From NCBI GenBank assembly GCA_001797465.1, contig MGPQ01000020.1:1-64000 (forward strand): a DNA stretch of 64,000 nucleotides, in the 5' to 3' direction. Source of the DNA: Deltaproteobacteria bacterium GWB2_55_19. Lineage in GTDB: Bacteria > Desulfobacterota > GWC2-55-46. Below, piece by piece: positions 1 through 8,678 of the stretch. A program made the translations under genes and the position numbers. Positions within the stretch are counted from its first letter, which is position 1. Each line of letters begins with the position of its first letter. The notes beneath the pieces are model-generated. The model made no database searches and was not told the DNA's origin. It saw nothing but the letters and a program-made list of their open reading frames with translations.

Positions 1-414
1 GAAGTTCAGTTGGTGGAGTATCACGGCGAGCGCCGAGACCGCGACGGTCAAGACGCCGGCGATGAAGTAGTTGCTCGTCCCCGAGGCCATGCCCGCGGCA
101 AGCGCGAAGAAGACGTACGCCGTGTCCTTCGTGTCCTTCACGACCGTCCTGAATCGTATTATCGAGAGCGCGCCGACGAGGGCGAAGGCGCGGGCGAGGC
201 TGTTGCCGATGATCATCATCACCGCTGAAACGATGACCGAGACGAAGACCAGCGTAAGCACGAAGGATTGCGAATAAGAAAGCCCCTTGTGCGTGTACCT
301 GTAAACGAGCGATATGATAAGCCCGAGCGCTATCGCTATTCCCATGTTGACCGCGATGTCAGTATGGGAGTATATGAGCAGATCGCCTATCTCAGCAAAT
401 GCCTTTTTGTCCAT
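1..414 (-). CDS. DUF4956 membrane protein (C-terminus beyond window)
   Basis: Starts with ATG at 414 behind a good ribosome site (AGGAG) and runs off the left edge, so at least 138 residues are visible. I see several hydrophobic helices and the typical DUF4956 core, including ARAFALVGALSIIRFRT and a VKDTKDTAYVFFALAAG stretch. DUF4956 proteins are integral membrane proteins of unknown function often found beside VTC and CotH genes, as here: it is the last visible gene of the minus-strand set TPR-CotH-VTC-DUF4956. By context it probably works at the inner membrane with the VTC protein, perhaps in polyphosphate synthesis or export; that role is inference. Confidence 0.85.
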   Translation of the reverse strand, partial: MDKKAFAEIGDLLIYSHTDIAVNMGIAIALGLIISLVYRYTHKGLSYSQSFVLTLVFVSVIVSAVMMIIGNSLARAFALVGALSIIRFRTVVKDTKDTAYVFFALAAGMASGTSNYFIAGVLTVAVSALAVILHQLNF

Positions 415-490
415 CAGTCGCTCCTTTTCTTTGGCTTCCTCTGAAAATTGTTCTTTCCCTTGATTTTTGGAGGCAGTCTTTTATTTATCA

Positions 491-1231
491 TTATTCGAGG
501 TTGTCCGCAAGCCCGGTCCTCTCCATCCCCTTGCAGTACTTCGATATCGAGAGCCTCTTAAGCTCGTATGATTGAATTAGCCGGTGGAACCATGACGGTA
601 TATGCCGCTTGAACTTGACCTCCACGATGCTGTAGCCCGGGAGGAGGAGCCTCCTCCTGTCCGTTTGCGACCCGAAGAGCCTCCCCGTGACAATGGATTC
701 CAGCGAGTCGTCGAAGGTCACGCGGAAGTCCGGCGCGAACCTGCTCACATAGGGCCTCCTCGCGTAGTCTATGAGGACGCGGGGCTTCAACCGCATCTTT
801 ATCGCGTCGAAGAGGAACCCCGAGACGAGCGGGTCTTTCCCAAGCCTCAGGCACTCTGTCACGAGCCCGCTTCCGCCTTCGTCAAGGGATTTTATTATCG
901 AGCGCGGCAGAGGCGTTCTGTGCTTGTAGACGAGCGAGTTGTACCTGCCCTTCATCTCGAGGAATATAGCCGCTTCTTCCTCCCGATCGTCCGTATACGT
1001 CCTTATCCTGTACTTCTTCCGTATCATGACGCCGTCTGTCTTCTCGTAGTAGAAGGTGAGCGCGTCGTCGTCGAAGTAGAGGGACCTGACGAAGTACTTC
1101 TGCCTTCGTCCGGCGCTTACGTGGGGGTCGAGACCCATGAAGTACTGCAGTTCGCCCTCGAAGGAGTTCCTCAGTTCTGCGTGCATTATGTACTTGAACT
1201 CGAACCTGGAGAAGTGGAGCTCAGTGGCCAT
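491..1231 (-). CDS. VTC-domain protein, putative polyphosphate polymerase
   Basis: 246-residue stand-alone VTC domain of the triphosphate-tunnel family. The tunnel signature is visible: FEFKY (11-14), RSLYFD (49-54), the basic run RKKYRIR (71-77), LEMKGR (91-96), PRVLIDY (150-156), DFR (168-170), VEVKF (203-207) and SISKY (228-232), giving the alternating Arg/Lys and Glu residues that hold phosphate and metal in yeast Vtc4. It lacks the SPX domain and membrane helices of eukaryotic VTC proteins. The start overlaps the end of the CotH gene by 11 bp, so the two are translationally coupled. Likely reaction: polymerisation of phosphate from ATP; bacterial homologues are little studied. Confidence 0.85.
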   Translation of the reverse strand: MATELHFSRFEFKYIMHAELRNSFEGELQYFMGLDPHVSAGRRQKYFVRSLYFDDDALTFYYEKTDGVMIRKKYRIRTYTDDREEEAAIFLEMKGRYNSLVYKHRTPLPRSIIKSLDEGGSGLVTECLRLGKDPLVSGFLFDAIKMRLKPRVLIDYARRPYVSRFAPDFRVTFDDSLESIVTGRLFGSQTDRRRLLLPGYSIVEVKFKRHIPSWFHRLIQSYELKRLSISKYCKGMERTGLADNLE

Positions 1232-4028
1232 CGTAGACCCCCCTTATGCCAGGCTTCATCTTTTCGATATAAGGCCGGACGAACTCAGGCGGCGTCTCTC
1301 CGGGGCCGAAGAGGTCGGGGAGGCGCGCTTTTGCCTCGAACCCCTTTTCCGAATCGACCGACTCGTGTATCCTTATACGCTTCACTTTTCCGCCGGCGCC
1401 GCCCTCTATGTACGAATCGAATATCGCGATACTCGACGCCTTGTCCGCGGTGAGCGCGTCGGTCCCGCCGGATTCAAGCCTGCTCTTGTAAATGAGCGTG
1501 TGGCCGCCGTCGCCGTACTGCCAGTTTTTCTTGTAGACGTCTATCGTCTTCCTGTTCCCGGAAAACACCGAGTTGTATATCACTGCCGTCGAGCTGTCTT
1601 TGGCCTGCACGCCTATCTGGTTGCCGGTAAGGCGCGTGTTCCAGACAAGGACTTCGGTCCCTTCGCCGACGGAGATGCCTTTGTCGCCGGAGCCTTCCAT
1701 GCGGCCCCCCAGCACCGCGACCCGGCTGGACATGAGGTCGAGCCCGTCGTTGCCGCTATTAACGAAGTTCGAATCCACGACGCTCCCCCGCACGTAATCG
1801 AGGTCGAGGGCGTCGGCCCTTGCCCCTGTGAATATGCTCTCTTTTATCGTCGCTTCCGAGTAGACGAGGTGGACCATGTCGTCTGTGAGCTTGTTATCCG
1901 AAAACGCGCAAGCCTCTATGACGACACCTTCTACCCCGTGGATGGAGAGCATCGCCGAGTATTCGACGAGCGCGTGTTGAGCGCCGCTCCCGCCCTTGAA
2001 CTCGCAGTGGCTTAAAATCGACCCGTTCGCGCCCTTGCCAGTGAGAATAACCGCGCTCCACGGGCCACTTGATGAATCGAGCGGCAGGAACCTTACGGGT
2101 CTTCCCGGCTCTCCTTTTGCCAGAAGCCGGCCTTTTATCACAAGCGACGCAGAAGGCGCGAGCCTTACCGTCACACCAGGCCTTATGACGAGGTCTTCGG
2201 CCTCCATGACGCCGTTTATTATAACATCAGAGGCGAAGACGGTCACGCCAGGCTTCCCTTCGACAGGCGCGATATTGAAAGTATCGTTAATAGGATAGGC
2301 CATCGGCGCGTCAGCGCGCCTTACATCCGCAGTCTTGCCGTCAGGCAGTATCGCCTTTAATGAAAGCAGGTCGCGCGAGCGTGCCCCCTTTATATCGAAT
2401 GCATAGGTGGCGGGGCTTATGACGGCGTCCCTGATTATTATCGGGACTCTGCCAGCGGGGGCGGACATCACGCGCCTTGCGAAGAGCGTGGCGTCGATCC
2501 GCACGGTGTCTTTATCGATGAGAGAAACCGCGCCGGATAAGTCCCTTGAGACCGCCTTCCCGTCCGAAGAGTACGAAAGTCGCGCCGAAAGCGGCCCGCT
2601 TATCGACTTGTAATCGGCCTCCAACGCCCTCACGGGCGCGAACCCCTCGACGTTCACCCGTATCTCCCCGGTCTTTTCATCTATGGAGTACGAGGCGACA
2701 GGGGGCGCACCCATGTACGCCTCTCTGACATCAATAAGGTCCTTTTTCACAAGCGACTTGAGCTCGTCAATCTTCTCCATTACTTCCGACGGGGACAGCA
2801 CGTAGGAAGACTCGAAGTGGAGGTTCCTGTCGCGCTTGAGCGAAGAGAAGATCGGGCCTGTTTCATCGAGTAGGCCCGTAATATACCCGGGACCGCCCCC
2901 CTTGAAGAACTCCTCTATTACAGCCTGTTTTTTAAGGAGGAAACGCTGGTCCCTGTGGAGGACCTCGAAGACAGGGCTTGTTATTATGTCCATCCTGTTG
3001 GTCTGTCCGTCGATCAGCGGGACATAGTCCTTGTAGTTCCAGCCGAGCGGGTCCCATACTATCGGAATAAAGCGCCCCATCGCGGGGTCGAAAAAGAGCC
3101 TCCAGTTGTGCTCCGCGTCGAAGTGCACCGTCCGGGTAAGCGTTATATAGGCCGCGAACCGCGCCCACTCGTCCATGTCGAGGAGGCCGGAGAGCGCGTT
3201 TGCATCCCCCCTGTACACGGCCGAGCTCAAGGCCTTCATCGCCTCGTTCCATTCAGGCGGGTTGTGGTTATTGAGCGCGGCCTTTGACCAGAATCCGGGG
3301 TTCAGGAATACCTCGGTCCCGACGACAGGGTATATGTCCTCGCCGACGAGTTCGCCGACGTAGATATCGCCCGGCATGCGGTTGTTTCTCCGGAGGAACT
3401 GCTCGCCTATCTGTTCGGTCAATATCTCTACGCCCAGGTACCTGCCGTTGATGTAGACCTCCACGGGCCTGGACTCCGGGGCCAAGAGCCCCATTTTTTT
3501 CGCGAGCGAGTACGCGAGGTGGTCCGTGATTATATGAGGGGTCTTGGGGATGATGAGGTTGAATTCGCGCATCCCGTTATAGAGCCTCTCCTTCTTTGTC
3601 TTTATGCGTATGGACTTTTTTCTCTCGGCCCAGTGGTACGAAAAATCCCCCCTGTACTTCATCTTGACCTCGAAGACCTTTCCGTCCGGGTAGAGGAGCT
3701 TGGCCTTCACATACTGCCGCCCTGAGTAGGGGAGGTCCGCGTCGAGTTTTTTAAGCGCGCTTTCCTGGACGTAGATATTGATTGCGGGAAGGCCTCTGTC
3801 GCCGCCGAGGGCGCGTCCGACTGATTTGAGGTCGTTAAGGAGGAGCCCGGCCCTCATCGACCCGACGGACCTAAGCCCCACGTTCATCGTCGCCCGGTAG
3901 TCGAGCTTGAGGAGCCTGTAAGAACCAGCGGTCTCCCTTATCCAGACCGCGAAAAAAACGGCTATCGGGAGTGTAGCCACCCAGCTCCACTTCCAGAGCG
4001 CCTTTATTATGGAAGCGGAGCGGCTCAT
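1221..4028 (-). CDS. CotH kinase family protein with C-terminal beta-helix
   Basis: 935 residues. An N-terminal membrane anchor (about 14-30) is followed by a CotH protein-kinase-like domain (about 80-430) with the basic motif KYRGDFSYHWAERKKS, the lid region EVYINGRYLGVEILTEQ and the metal/ATP-binding region with EHNWRLFFD and IPIVWDPLGW. The last 350 residues repeat short hydrophobic rungs (for example IKGRLLAKGEPGRPVRFLP) typical of a right-handed parallel beta-helix. The protein is therefore probably anchored and largely extracytoplasmic. CotH of Bacillus phosphorylates spore-coat proteins; the substrate here is unknown. It shares a 1-bp TGATG junction with the upstream TPR gene and overlaps the VTC gene downstream. 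Confidence 0.85.
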   Translation of the reverse strand: MSRSASIIKALWKWSWVATLPIAVFFAVWIRETAGSYRLLKLDYRATMNVGLRSVGSMRAGLLLNDLKSVGRALGGDRGLPAINIYVQESALKKLDADLPYSGRQYVKAKLLYPDGKVFEVKMKYRGDFSYHWAERKKSIRIKTKKERLYNGMREFNLIIPKTPHIITDHLAYSLAKKMGLLAPESRPVEVYINGRYLGVEILTEQIGEQFLRRNNRMPGDIYVGELVGEDIYPVVGTEVFLNPGFWSKAALNNHNPPEWNEAMKALSSAVYRGDANALSGLLDMDEWARFAAYITLTRTVHFDAEHNWRLFFDPAMGRFIPIVWDPLGWNYKDYVPLIDGQTNRMDIITSPVFEVLHRDQRFLLKKQAVIEEFFKGGGPGYITGLLDETGPIFSSLKRDRNLHFESSYVLSPSEVMEKIDELKSLVKKDLIDVREAYMGAPPVASYSIDEKTGEIRVNVEGFAPVRALEADYKSISGPLSARLSYSSDGKAVSRDLSGAVSLIDKDTVRIDATLFARRVMSAPAGRVPIIIRDAVISPATYAFDIKGARSRDLLSLKAILPDGKTADVRRADAPMAYPINDTFNIAPVEGKPGVTVFASDVIINGVMEAEDLVIRPGVTVRLAPSASLVIKGRLLAKGEPGRPVRFLPLDSSSGPWSAVILTGKGANGSILSHCEFKGGSGAQHALVEYSAMLSIHGVEGVVIEACAFSDNKLTDDMVHLVYSEATIKESIFTGARADALDLDYVRGSVVDSNFVNSGNDGLDLMSSRVAVLGGRMEGSGDKGISVGEGTEVLVWNTRLTGNQIGVQAKDSSTAVIYNSVFSGNRKTIDVYKKNWQYGDGGHTLIYKSRLESGGTDALTADKASSIAIFDSYIEGGAGGKVKRIRIHESVDSEKGFEAKARLPDLFGPGETPPEFVRPYIEKMKPGIRGVYDGH

Positions 4029-5065
4029 CAGATGCCGAGCTCCCTTTTAAGGCGCATAATGCCGGCGGACGCCCTCTGGAAGAACGCGGCGTCTATGCCG
4101 ATTGCGCGTATCTCAGCAGTTTTTAAATGCCCAGGGAGCTCGAACTCGACATACGGGCGCGACCCGGTGACGGTAAGTACGCCGGAGCTGTCCTCAGAGA
4201 GGTCGCGGAGCCCGTAGCTCATTTTCCTGAAGTCGATCGCCTCGACCCCTGCGTTGGTTGCGAGCGACATCGCCGCCACCATTATATTGAGGTCAGGGAC
4301 CGCCGGGAACTCCACGCGGAGCCTCGAAGTGCCGGAGGACCCGATAGGAAGGGAGAGGCGCTGGACGCCTCCGGTGAAGGCGATTGCGATAAGGCGCGAG
4401 GTCCTGTCCCGCGAAAACTCCTTGCCTTCGCCGGCATGGTACACGGCGATTGACCCGCCCCGGTTGGCGTTCATAAACCCTGTTATTACCTCGCGCGCCT
4501 CGTCTTTCCTGCCTCCCTCGAAGAGGAGCGTGGAGAGCGGCTCGGTTGTCTGTATGGATGCGGGGGCTATCCTGAAGGCGTTTTTAAGGGCGTCTATCGC
4601 CGGACCCCTCTCCCCGGACGAGTTCAATATATAGGCGAGGTTAAGCCAGTAATTGTAGTGGTTCGGGTCGAATTCCGTCATTGCGCGCGCGACTGCGATG
4701 GAGGCGGCCTGGTCGCCTTCCCTGCCCGCTATGTAGAGCATGAGGTCCAGGGCCTCGGCATAGTACGGGGCCTTCCTGTCCTGTTTTCTGACCCTGCCGA
4801 GGTCTTTCAACATGGGAACGAGTACGCCTTTGGCCTCGGCGAGCCTCGAATTGTCAAGGAGCGTCCTCGCCTCGGCGAGCCTCTTTGAGTAAACGCCGAA
4901 GTGTCTCTCGACTATGTAGGAGTCCAAACTATCGACGAGCGACGGGTTGAAAGACCAGAGGAAATAAACGGAGGCCGCCATGAGGGCGGCGATGAGGAGC
5001 GCTCCCCTTGCAACATGCGCCGCGACCTTGATGAGCTTCCTTGTCTTAGTGTTGCGGCCCGACAT
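4028..5065 (-). CDS. Membrane-anchored TPR-like protein of the CotH/VTC operon
   Basis: 345 residues from the ATG at 5065, chosen because GGAAGG lies about 8 nt upstream; an in-frame GTG at 5128 would add 21 residues but has a poor ribosome site. One membrane helix (about 17-36, LLIAALMAASVYFLWSF) is followed by a helical TPR-like region (about 60-210) with AEARTLLDNSRLAEAKGVL and YWLNLAYILNSSGERGPAID. The C-terminal 130 residues are beta-rich and match no family I recognise. Its stop overlaps the CotH start by one base, which argues for coupled expression and a shared envelope complex. Confidence 0.75.
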   Translation of the reverse strand: MSGRNTKTRKLIKVAAHVARGALLIAALMAASVYFLWSFNPSLVDSLDSYIVERHFGVYSKRLAEARTLLDNSRLAEAKGVLVPMLKDLGRVRKQDRKAPYYAEALDLMLYIAGREGDQAASIAVARAMTEFDPNHYNYWLNLAYILNSSGERGPAIDALKNAFRIAPASIQTTEPLSTLLFEGGRKDEAREVITGFMNANRGGSIAVYHAGEGKEFSRDRTSRLIAIAFTGGVQRLSLPIGSSGTSRLRVEFPAVPDLNIMVAAMSLATNAGVEAIDFRKMSYGLRDLSEDSSGVLTVTGSRPYVEFELPGHLKTAEIRAIGIDAAFFQRASAGIMRLKRELGI

Positions 5066-5351
5066 AACAAAGACCTTCCAGGGACGATCCGGGAAAACGC
5101 TGACACGCCGTAAAATCGAATGGCGCACTGCAAGCGCGTCAGGCTCCGGTCCGCCAAAAAATAAAATCAGTCGATGTTACAGATTTTACAATTTATAGAA
5201 GAAAAGTTCAAGGTTCTATTGGCAACCAGCTGAATTTAAAAGATATTTGCCGCCATAAGCGATGACGCCTTCCGAAGTGACGACAATGCCGCGCTTGAAT
5301 AGTCGACCGCTGTATGTGAAAATCATCGTAAGACAAAGAGGAGGTATTTCC

Positions 5352-5663
5352 ATGTCCGTATTGCTCGAATTCAGCATGACGCCGCTTGGCAAGGGCGAGA
5401 GCGTATCAAAGTTCGTCGCCAGATCCCTGGACATAATCGACAGGAGCGGCCTGCCTTACAGGGTGAACCCGATGGGGACGGTAATAGAAGGAGATTGGGA
5501 CGAGGTCTTCGGGGTAGTCAGGAAGTGCTTCGAGAGGATGAAAAAAGACTGTACGCGTATCTCGACATCCATAAAGTTCGATTACAGGAAGGGCAAGGGC
5601 GGCAGGATAACGACAAAGGTCGAGAGCCTTGAAAAGAAGCTAAAGAGGAAGCTCAAGGCTTAG
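5352..5663 (+). CDS. MTH1187/YqgV family thiamine-binding protein
   Basis: 103 residues from the ATG at 5352 behind a strong AGAGGAGG site; an upstream in-frame start at 5262 would add 30 residues without a ribosome site. The opening LLEFSMTPLGKGESVS and the later GLPYRVNPMGTVIEG are the hallmark of the MTH1187 (DUF77) family, small ferredoxin-like-fold proteins that form tetramers and bind thiamine or its pyrimidine precursor. The tail is basic (KKLKRKLKA). It stands alone; the next gene follows after a palindromic repeat. No TPP riboswitch is visible upstream. Confidence 0.88.
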   Translation: MSVLLEFSMTPLGKGESVSKFVARSLDIIDRSGLPYRVNPMGTVIEGDWDEVFGVVRKCFERMKKDCTRISTSIKFDYRKGKGGRITTKVESLEKKLKRKLKA

Positions 5664-5786
5664 CAGGCCGCTCCTAAAGTCCATCTGCTTTGTTGTCTTT
5701 GTCGCTCGTCACTGCGCCGTACAAAAGAGTACGCCTCGTGTCTCGCTCCTCGACGCCTCGCATCTGGAGCTTTTTGAGCGGCCTGA
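5663..5786. repeat. Palindromic intergenic repeat
   Basis: The outer arms CAGGCCGCTC (about 5664) and GAGCGGCCTG (about 5777) are exact inverted repeats. Inside them TCCATCTGC faces GCATCTGGA, and at the tip GCCGTAC faces GTACGCC, so the whole 124 bp can fold into one long imperfect hairpin. It begins at the stop codon of the thiamine-binding gene and probably acts as a transcript end. Such elements are common in deltaproteobacterial genomes and are often mis-called as Arg-rich small proteins. Confidence 0.6.
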
Positions 5787-5864
5787 CGAGCCGCCTTGCG
5801 CATTCCGAGTTTTTTAATAAATAGTTTTTTTGTATCGTCGGCCCCGTTGTTGTAAAATGAAAAG

Positions 5865-7631
5865 ATGTTTCTTCCGACGACCAAAAAAGAGATGGACTCC
5901 CTTGGCTGGGACGCTCTCGACGTAATACTCGTTACGGGCGACAGCTATATCGATTCCCCCTTCTCCGGGGTCGCGGTCATCGGCAAGGTCCTGTGTGCCG
6001 CCGGTTACAGGGTAGGCGTCATTGGACAGCCGGACGTGAATACTGACGCAGGCATCATGCGCCTCGGGTCCCCGAGGTTCTTCTGGGGCGTCACCGGCGG
6101 GTGCATCGATTCGATGGTCGCCAACCGCACCGCATCGGGCAAAAGGCGCATGAGCGACGATTACACGCCCGGCGGCGTTAACGACCGCCGCCCGGACCGC
6201 GCGGCAATTATTTATTCCAACCTCATCAGGAGATACGGCAAGGAAACCCCTCGGCCCATAGTCTTAGGCGGTATAGAGGCGAGCCTCCGGCGGATAGCAC
6301 ACTATGATTTCTGGACGGACAGCATAAGGAGGTCGATCCTCTTTGACGCGAAGGCGGATTACCTTTTGTACGGAGAGGCGGAGCGTTCGGTTGTTGAGCT
6401 CGCCGAATGTCTAAAGGAAGGGAAAGACCCCAGAGGCGTCCGCGGGCTCTGCTATATTTCAAAGGAACTCCCCGAAGGAAGCGTCGAGCTTCCTTCGTTC
6501 GATGAGTCCGCAAGCGACAAGGCCGCGTTCGCGCGCGCCTTCCGGATATTCTACGAGAACAACGACCCTCCGACGGCGCGTCGGCTCGCGCAGAGGCACG
6601 ACGGACGCTACCTCATCCAGAACCCCCCGGCTTTTTATCTCAACCAAGGGGAACTTGACGGCGTTTACAGCCTCAAGTTCGAGCGCGACCTTCACCCCTT
6701 CCACCGGAAGGACGGAGAGGTAAAGGCCCTTGAGACGATACGCTTCGCCATATCCACACACCGGGGGTGTTACGGCGAGTGCGGTTTCTGCGCCATAGCC
6801 GTGCATGAAGGCAGGAGGGTGAGGTCCAGGTCCATGGAATCTATCGTCGCCGAGGCCAGAGGGATAGCGCGGCACCCGCTCTTCAAGGGTAGGATACACG
6901 ACGTAGGCGGGCCTTCGGCGAACATGTACGCCTCTTTTTGCGAGAGGATGGAAAAAAAAGGGTGTTGCCCGAAAAAGGGCTGTATCTCCCCAAAGGTCTG
7001 CCCGTTTCTCAAATCCGGCCTTGCGGAGCAGATAGAGCTCCTTGATAGACTCCGCGCGATAGACGGCGTCAAAAAGGTCGTCGTCGCCTCAGGGCTGAGG
7101 CACGATCTCGTGCTCGCCGACAAAAAAGACGGGGAGAGGTATCTTAAGGAGCTTGTCAGCCACCACGTCTCCGGGCAGATGAAGATCGCGCCTGAACACT
7201 CGGAGGCGCGCGTGCTTGAGAAGATGTCCAAGCCCGGGTGCGACAAGGAGGCCCTTATAAGGTTCAAGGACCTCTTCTACAAGTTTACCAAAGAGGCGGG
7301 GCTTAAGCAGTTCCTCTCCTATTATCTCATGGCCGCGCACCCCGGTTGCGACGAGGGTGACATGAAAAGGCTTAAGGAGTTCGCGTTGAAAGAGCTCGGC
7401 ACGGTCCCGGAGCAGGTCCAGGTCTTTACCCCGACCCCTTCGACATATTCGACACTCATCTACTGGACCGAAAGAGACCCCTTTACCAACGAGCCGTGTT
7501 TCGTGGAAAAGAGCGCGCGGGGCAGGGAGGCGCAGAAGTCCATACTCACAGGCCCTGAAGCTGGAAATGAGAAGAACGTACATAAAGGGTACGGCTTTAA
7601 AGGCCCCCGTTTCAGGGGCAAGGGGAGGTAA
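5865..7631 (+). CDS. YgiQ family radical SAM protein
   Basis: 588 residues, close to the usual YgiQ length. The N-terminal region carries the conserved YgiQ motifs (GDSYIDSPFSGVAVIGK, RADYTPGG-like SDDYTPGGVNDRRPDR, GGIEASLRRIAHYD), followed by the radical SAM core with the cluster motif GCYGECGFCAI (CxxxCxxC) and a C-terminal domain with QVFTPTPSTYSTLIYWT. Members probably modify an unknown substrate with SAM; YgiQ has no settled biochemical role. The start at 5865 is ATG with weak ribosome site. Its 3' end faces the terminator in the left arm of the tRNA-Glu island. Confidence 0.92.
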   Translation: MFLPTTKKEMDSLGWDALDVILVTGDSYIDSPFSGVAVIGKVLCAAGYRVGVIGQPDVNTDAGIMRLGSPRFFWGVTGGCIDSMVANRTASGKRRMSDDYTPGGVNDRRPDRAAIIYSNLIRRYGKETPRPIVLGGIEASLRRIAHYDFWTDSIRRSILFDAKADYLLYGEAERSVVELAECLKEGKDPRGVRGLCYISKELPEGSVELPSFDESASDKAAFARAFRIFYENNDPPTARRLAQRHDGRYLIQNPPAFYLNQGELDGVYSLKFERDLHPFHRKDGEVKALETIRFAISTHRGCYGECGFCAIAVHEGRRVRSRSMESIVAEARGIARHPLFKGRIHDVGGPSANMYASFCERMEKKGCCPKKGCISPKVCPFLKSGLAEQIELLDRLRAIDGVKKVVVASGLRHDLVLADKKDGERYLKELVSHHVSGQMKIAPEHSEARVLEKMSKPGCDKEALIRFKDLFYKFTKEAGLKQFLSYYLMAAHPGCDEGDMKRLKEFALKELGTVPEQVQVFTPTPSTYSTLIYWTERDPFTNEPCFVEKSARGREAQKSILTGPEAGNEKNVHKGYGFKGPRFRGKGR

Positions 7632-7718
7632 GCCGATCGGCGGCTTGTTCGTATCCCGGGAGGAGAGGGGATGCGTAAGGCGCTCGATCAGAAGCCCGGC
7701 TACGATCCGGTTATATTT

Positions 7719-7806
7719 GAAAAGAAAAAGGGGTTACGCATGGCGTAACCCCTTGATTTTTTTGGCGGTCCTACCGGGATTCGAACCCTGGTTTTAGCCT
7801 TGAGAG
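7719..7806. repeat. Left 88-bp direct repeat (attL-like), displaced tRNA-Glu 3' end
   Basis: Matches 11456-11543 at 86 of 88 positions. It contains the tRNA terminator hairpin (7728-7751) and the last 44 nt of tRNA-Glu on the minus strand (7763-7806), including the CCA end and anticodon loop, then stops abruptly. This is what remains when a tyrosine integrase inserts an element into the 3' part of a tRNA gene: the intact gene is at the far end (11500-11575) and the original 3' end is pushed here. Confidence 0.85.
7728..7760. terminator. Bidirectional terminator between ygiQ and tRNA-Glu remnant
   Basis: Stem AAGGGGTTACGC / GCGTAACCCCTT with a 3-nt loop, followed on the plus strand by GATTTTTTT and on the minus strand by TTTTTCTTTT. 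It can end ygiQ transcription from the left and formerly ended tRNA-Glu from the right. Confidence 0.8.
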
Positions 7807-8086
7807 TTCATTCAAATAAAAAAACCGTAACATGGCTTTCTACCTGCACTTTTTAGAATTTCAGAACATTTTCCGGGTCTTAGATCTATTCCGTATCTTC
7901 CGCCTTTTTCGGCGCTTAATGCCCCTTAAGGCAGGCTCGGTTACAATTTGGTGACATTAGCCTAGCGTTCCCCGAGTAGTTTCACTTGCCTCATAAAAAA
8001 AGCAGCTTGCCATATTTTTAGCTGTCCCGTTTTTTTTAAAACAGCACATCCATAAACAGTATTACAAAAATTTTAAATTAAAACTG
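7807..8086. other. Non-coding left end of the island
   Basis: AT-richer than its surroundings and without a supportable gene. It contains GGTTACAATTTGGTGACATT at 7939-7958, which recurs with two changes at 11435-11454 next to the other end of the element, possibly an integrase arm site. Nothing else recognisable. Confidence 0.5.
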
Positions 8087-8115
8087 TTGACATTTTATAG
8101 ACAAGTGTCTATACT
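8087..8115 (+). promoter_or_regulatory. Strong sigma-70 promoter with overlapping operator, leaderless mRNA
   Basis: TTGACA (8087-8092), 17-bp spacer, TATACT (8110-8115). The 18-bp inverted repeat TATAGACAAGTGTCTATA (8096-8113) covers the spacer and most of the -10 box, an ideal place for autorepression by the HTH protein encoded next. The expected transcription start (about 8122) coincides with the ATG, so the transcript should be leaderless; no ribosome site is present. Confidence 0.8.
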
Positions 8116-8121
8116 TCAATT

Positions 8122-8664
8122 ATGGAAAAACACAATTTTGGAAAGAAGCTCAAAAAACTCCGTGTAAAAGAAGGGCTGCTCCAAAGGGAACTGGCCGAAA
8201 GGACGGGTCTTCATATAACAACTATAGCCAATTACGAGATAAACAGACGTGAGCCGAAGGCAAACCAGATAAAGTTGCTCGCCCAGGCGCTCGGTGTCGA
8301 GATGGGTGAGCTGTTCACACAGGAAGGCGATGGCCAGAATGGAAGAGGGGCAGCCAGAAGATATCTTATCGCAGAGGTCTTTTTAAGAATGTCACACAGG
8401 GTAGTGCATGCACTTACGATTAATATGTCAAATACAGGCATCGGGGTGTATGCAGACGAGAGGATCAATTCTAATGAAGATGTAATCGTAACGCTTAAAG
8501 TGTTGGTGAACAGAGCGCTGGAGACTGCCGAGGAAGTGCCGGGCACAGTCGTTTGGTGCAGTCTTGTCGGAAAAAGGTACGCCGCCGGGATAAGCTTCAA
8601 AAAGACGATCAACGACAAAGAGTTTCCAATACTCGCAAAATGCATCGGGGAAAAGATCCGCTGA
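8122..8664 (+). CDS. XRE-family HTH regulator fused to a PilZ-like domain
   Basis: 180 residues. Residues 8-64 form an HTH_3 (Cro/cI type) DNA-binding domain: LKKLRVKEGLLQRELAERTG, then TTIANYEINRREP and LAQALGVEMGELF. Residues 78-180 resemble PilZ: an RR pair, TINMSNTGIGVYAD in place of the D/NxSxxG motif, and AAGISFKK at the end. The basic N-terminal RxxxR of c-di-GMP binders is only partly met, so nucleotide binding is uncertain. It lies inside the tRNA-Glu island, is probably autoregulated, and is followed 14 bp later by a hybrid kinase. A DNA-binding switch answering c-di-GMP is the likely role (inference). Confidence 0.85.
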   Translation: MEKHNFGKKLKKLRVKEGLLQRELAERTGLHITTIANYEINRREPKANQIKLLAQALGVEMGELFTQEGDGQNGRGAARRYLIAEVFLRMSHRVVHALTINMSNTGIGVYADERINSNEDVIVTLKVLVNRALETAEEVPGTVVWCSLVGKRYAAGISFKKTINDKEFPILAKCIGEKIR

Positions 8665-8678
8665 TATAACGGAGCAGG

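Noticed and set aside
602-1453. Long plus-strand open frame opposite VTC/CotH
   Set aside because: It mirrors the codon bias of the real minus-strand genes, has no family motif or ribosome site, and the VTC/CotH frames carry clear conserved residues.
5660-5884. Arg-rich 74-residue open frame on the minus strand
   Set aside because: It is the translation of the palindromic repeat at 5663-5786, a common false gene call.
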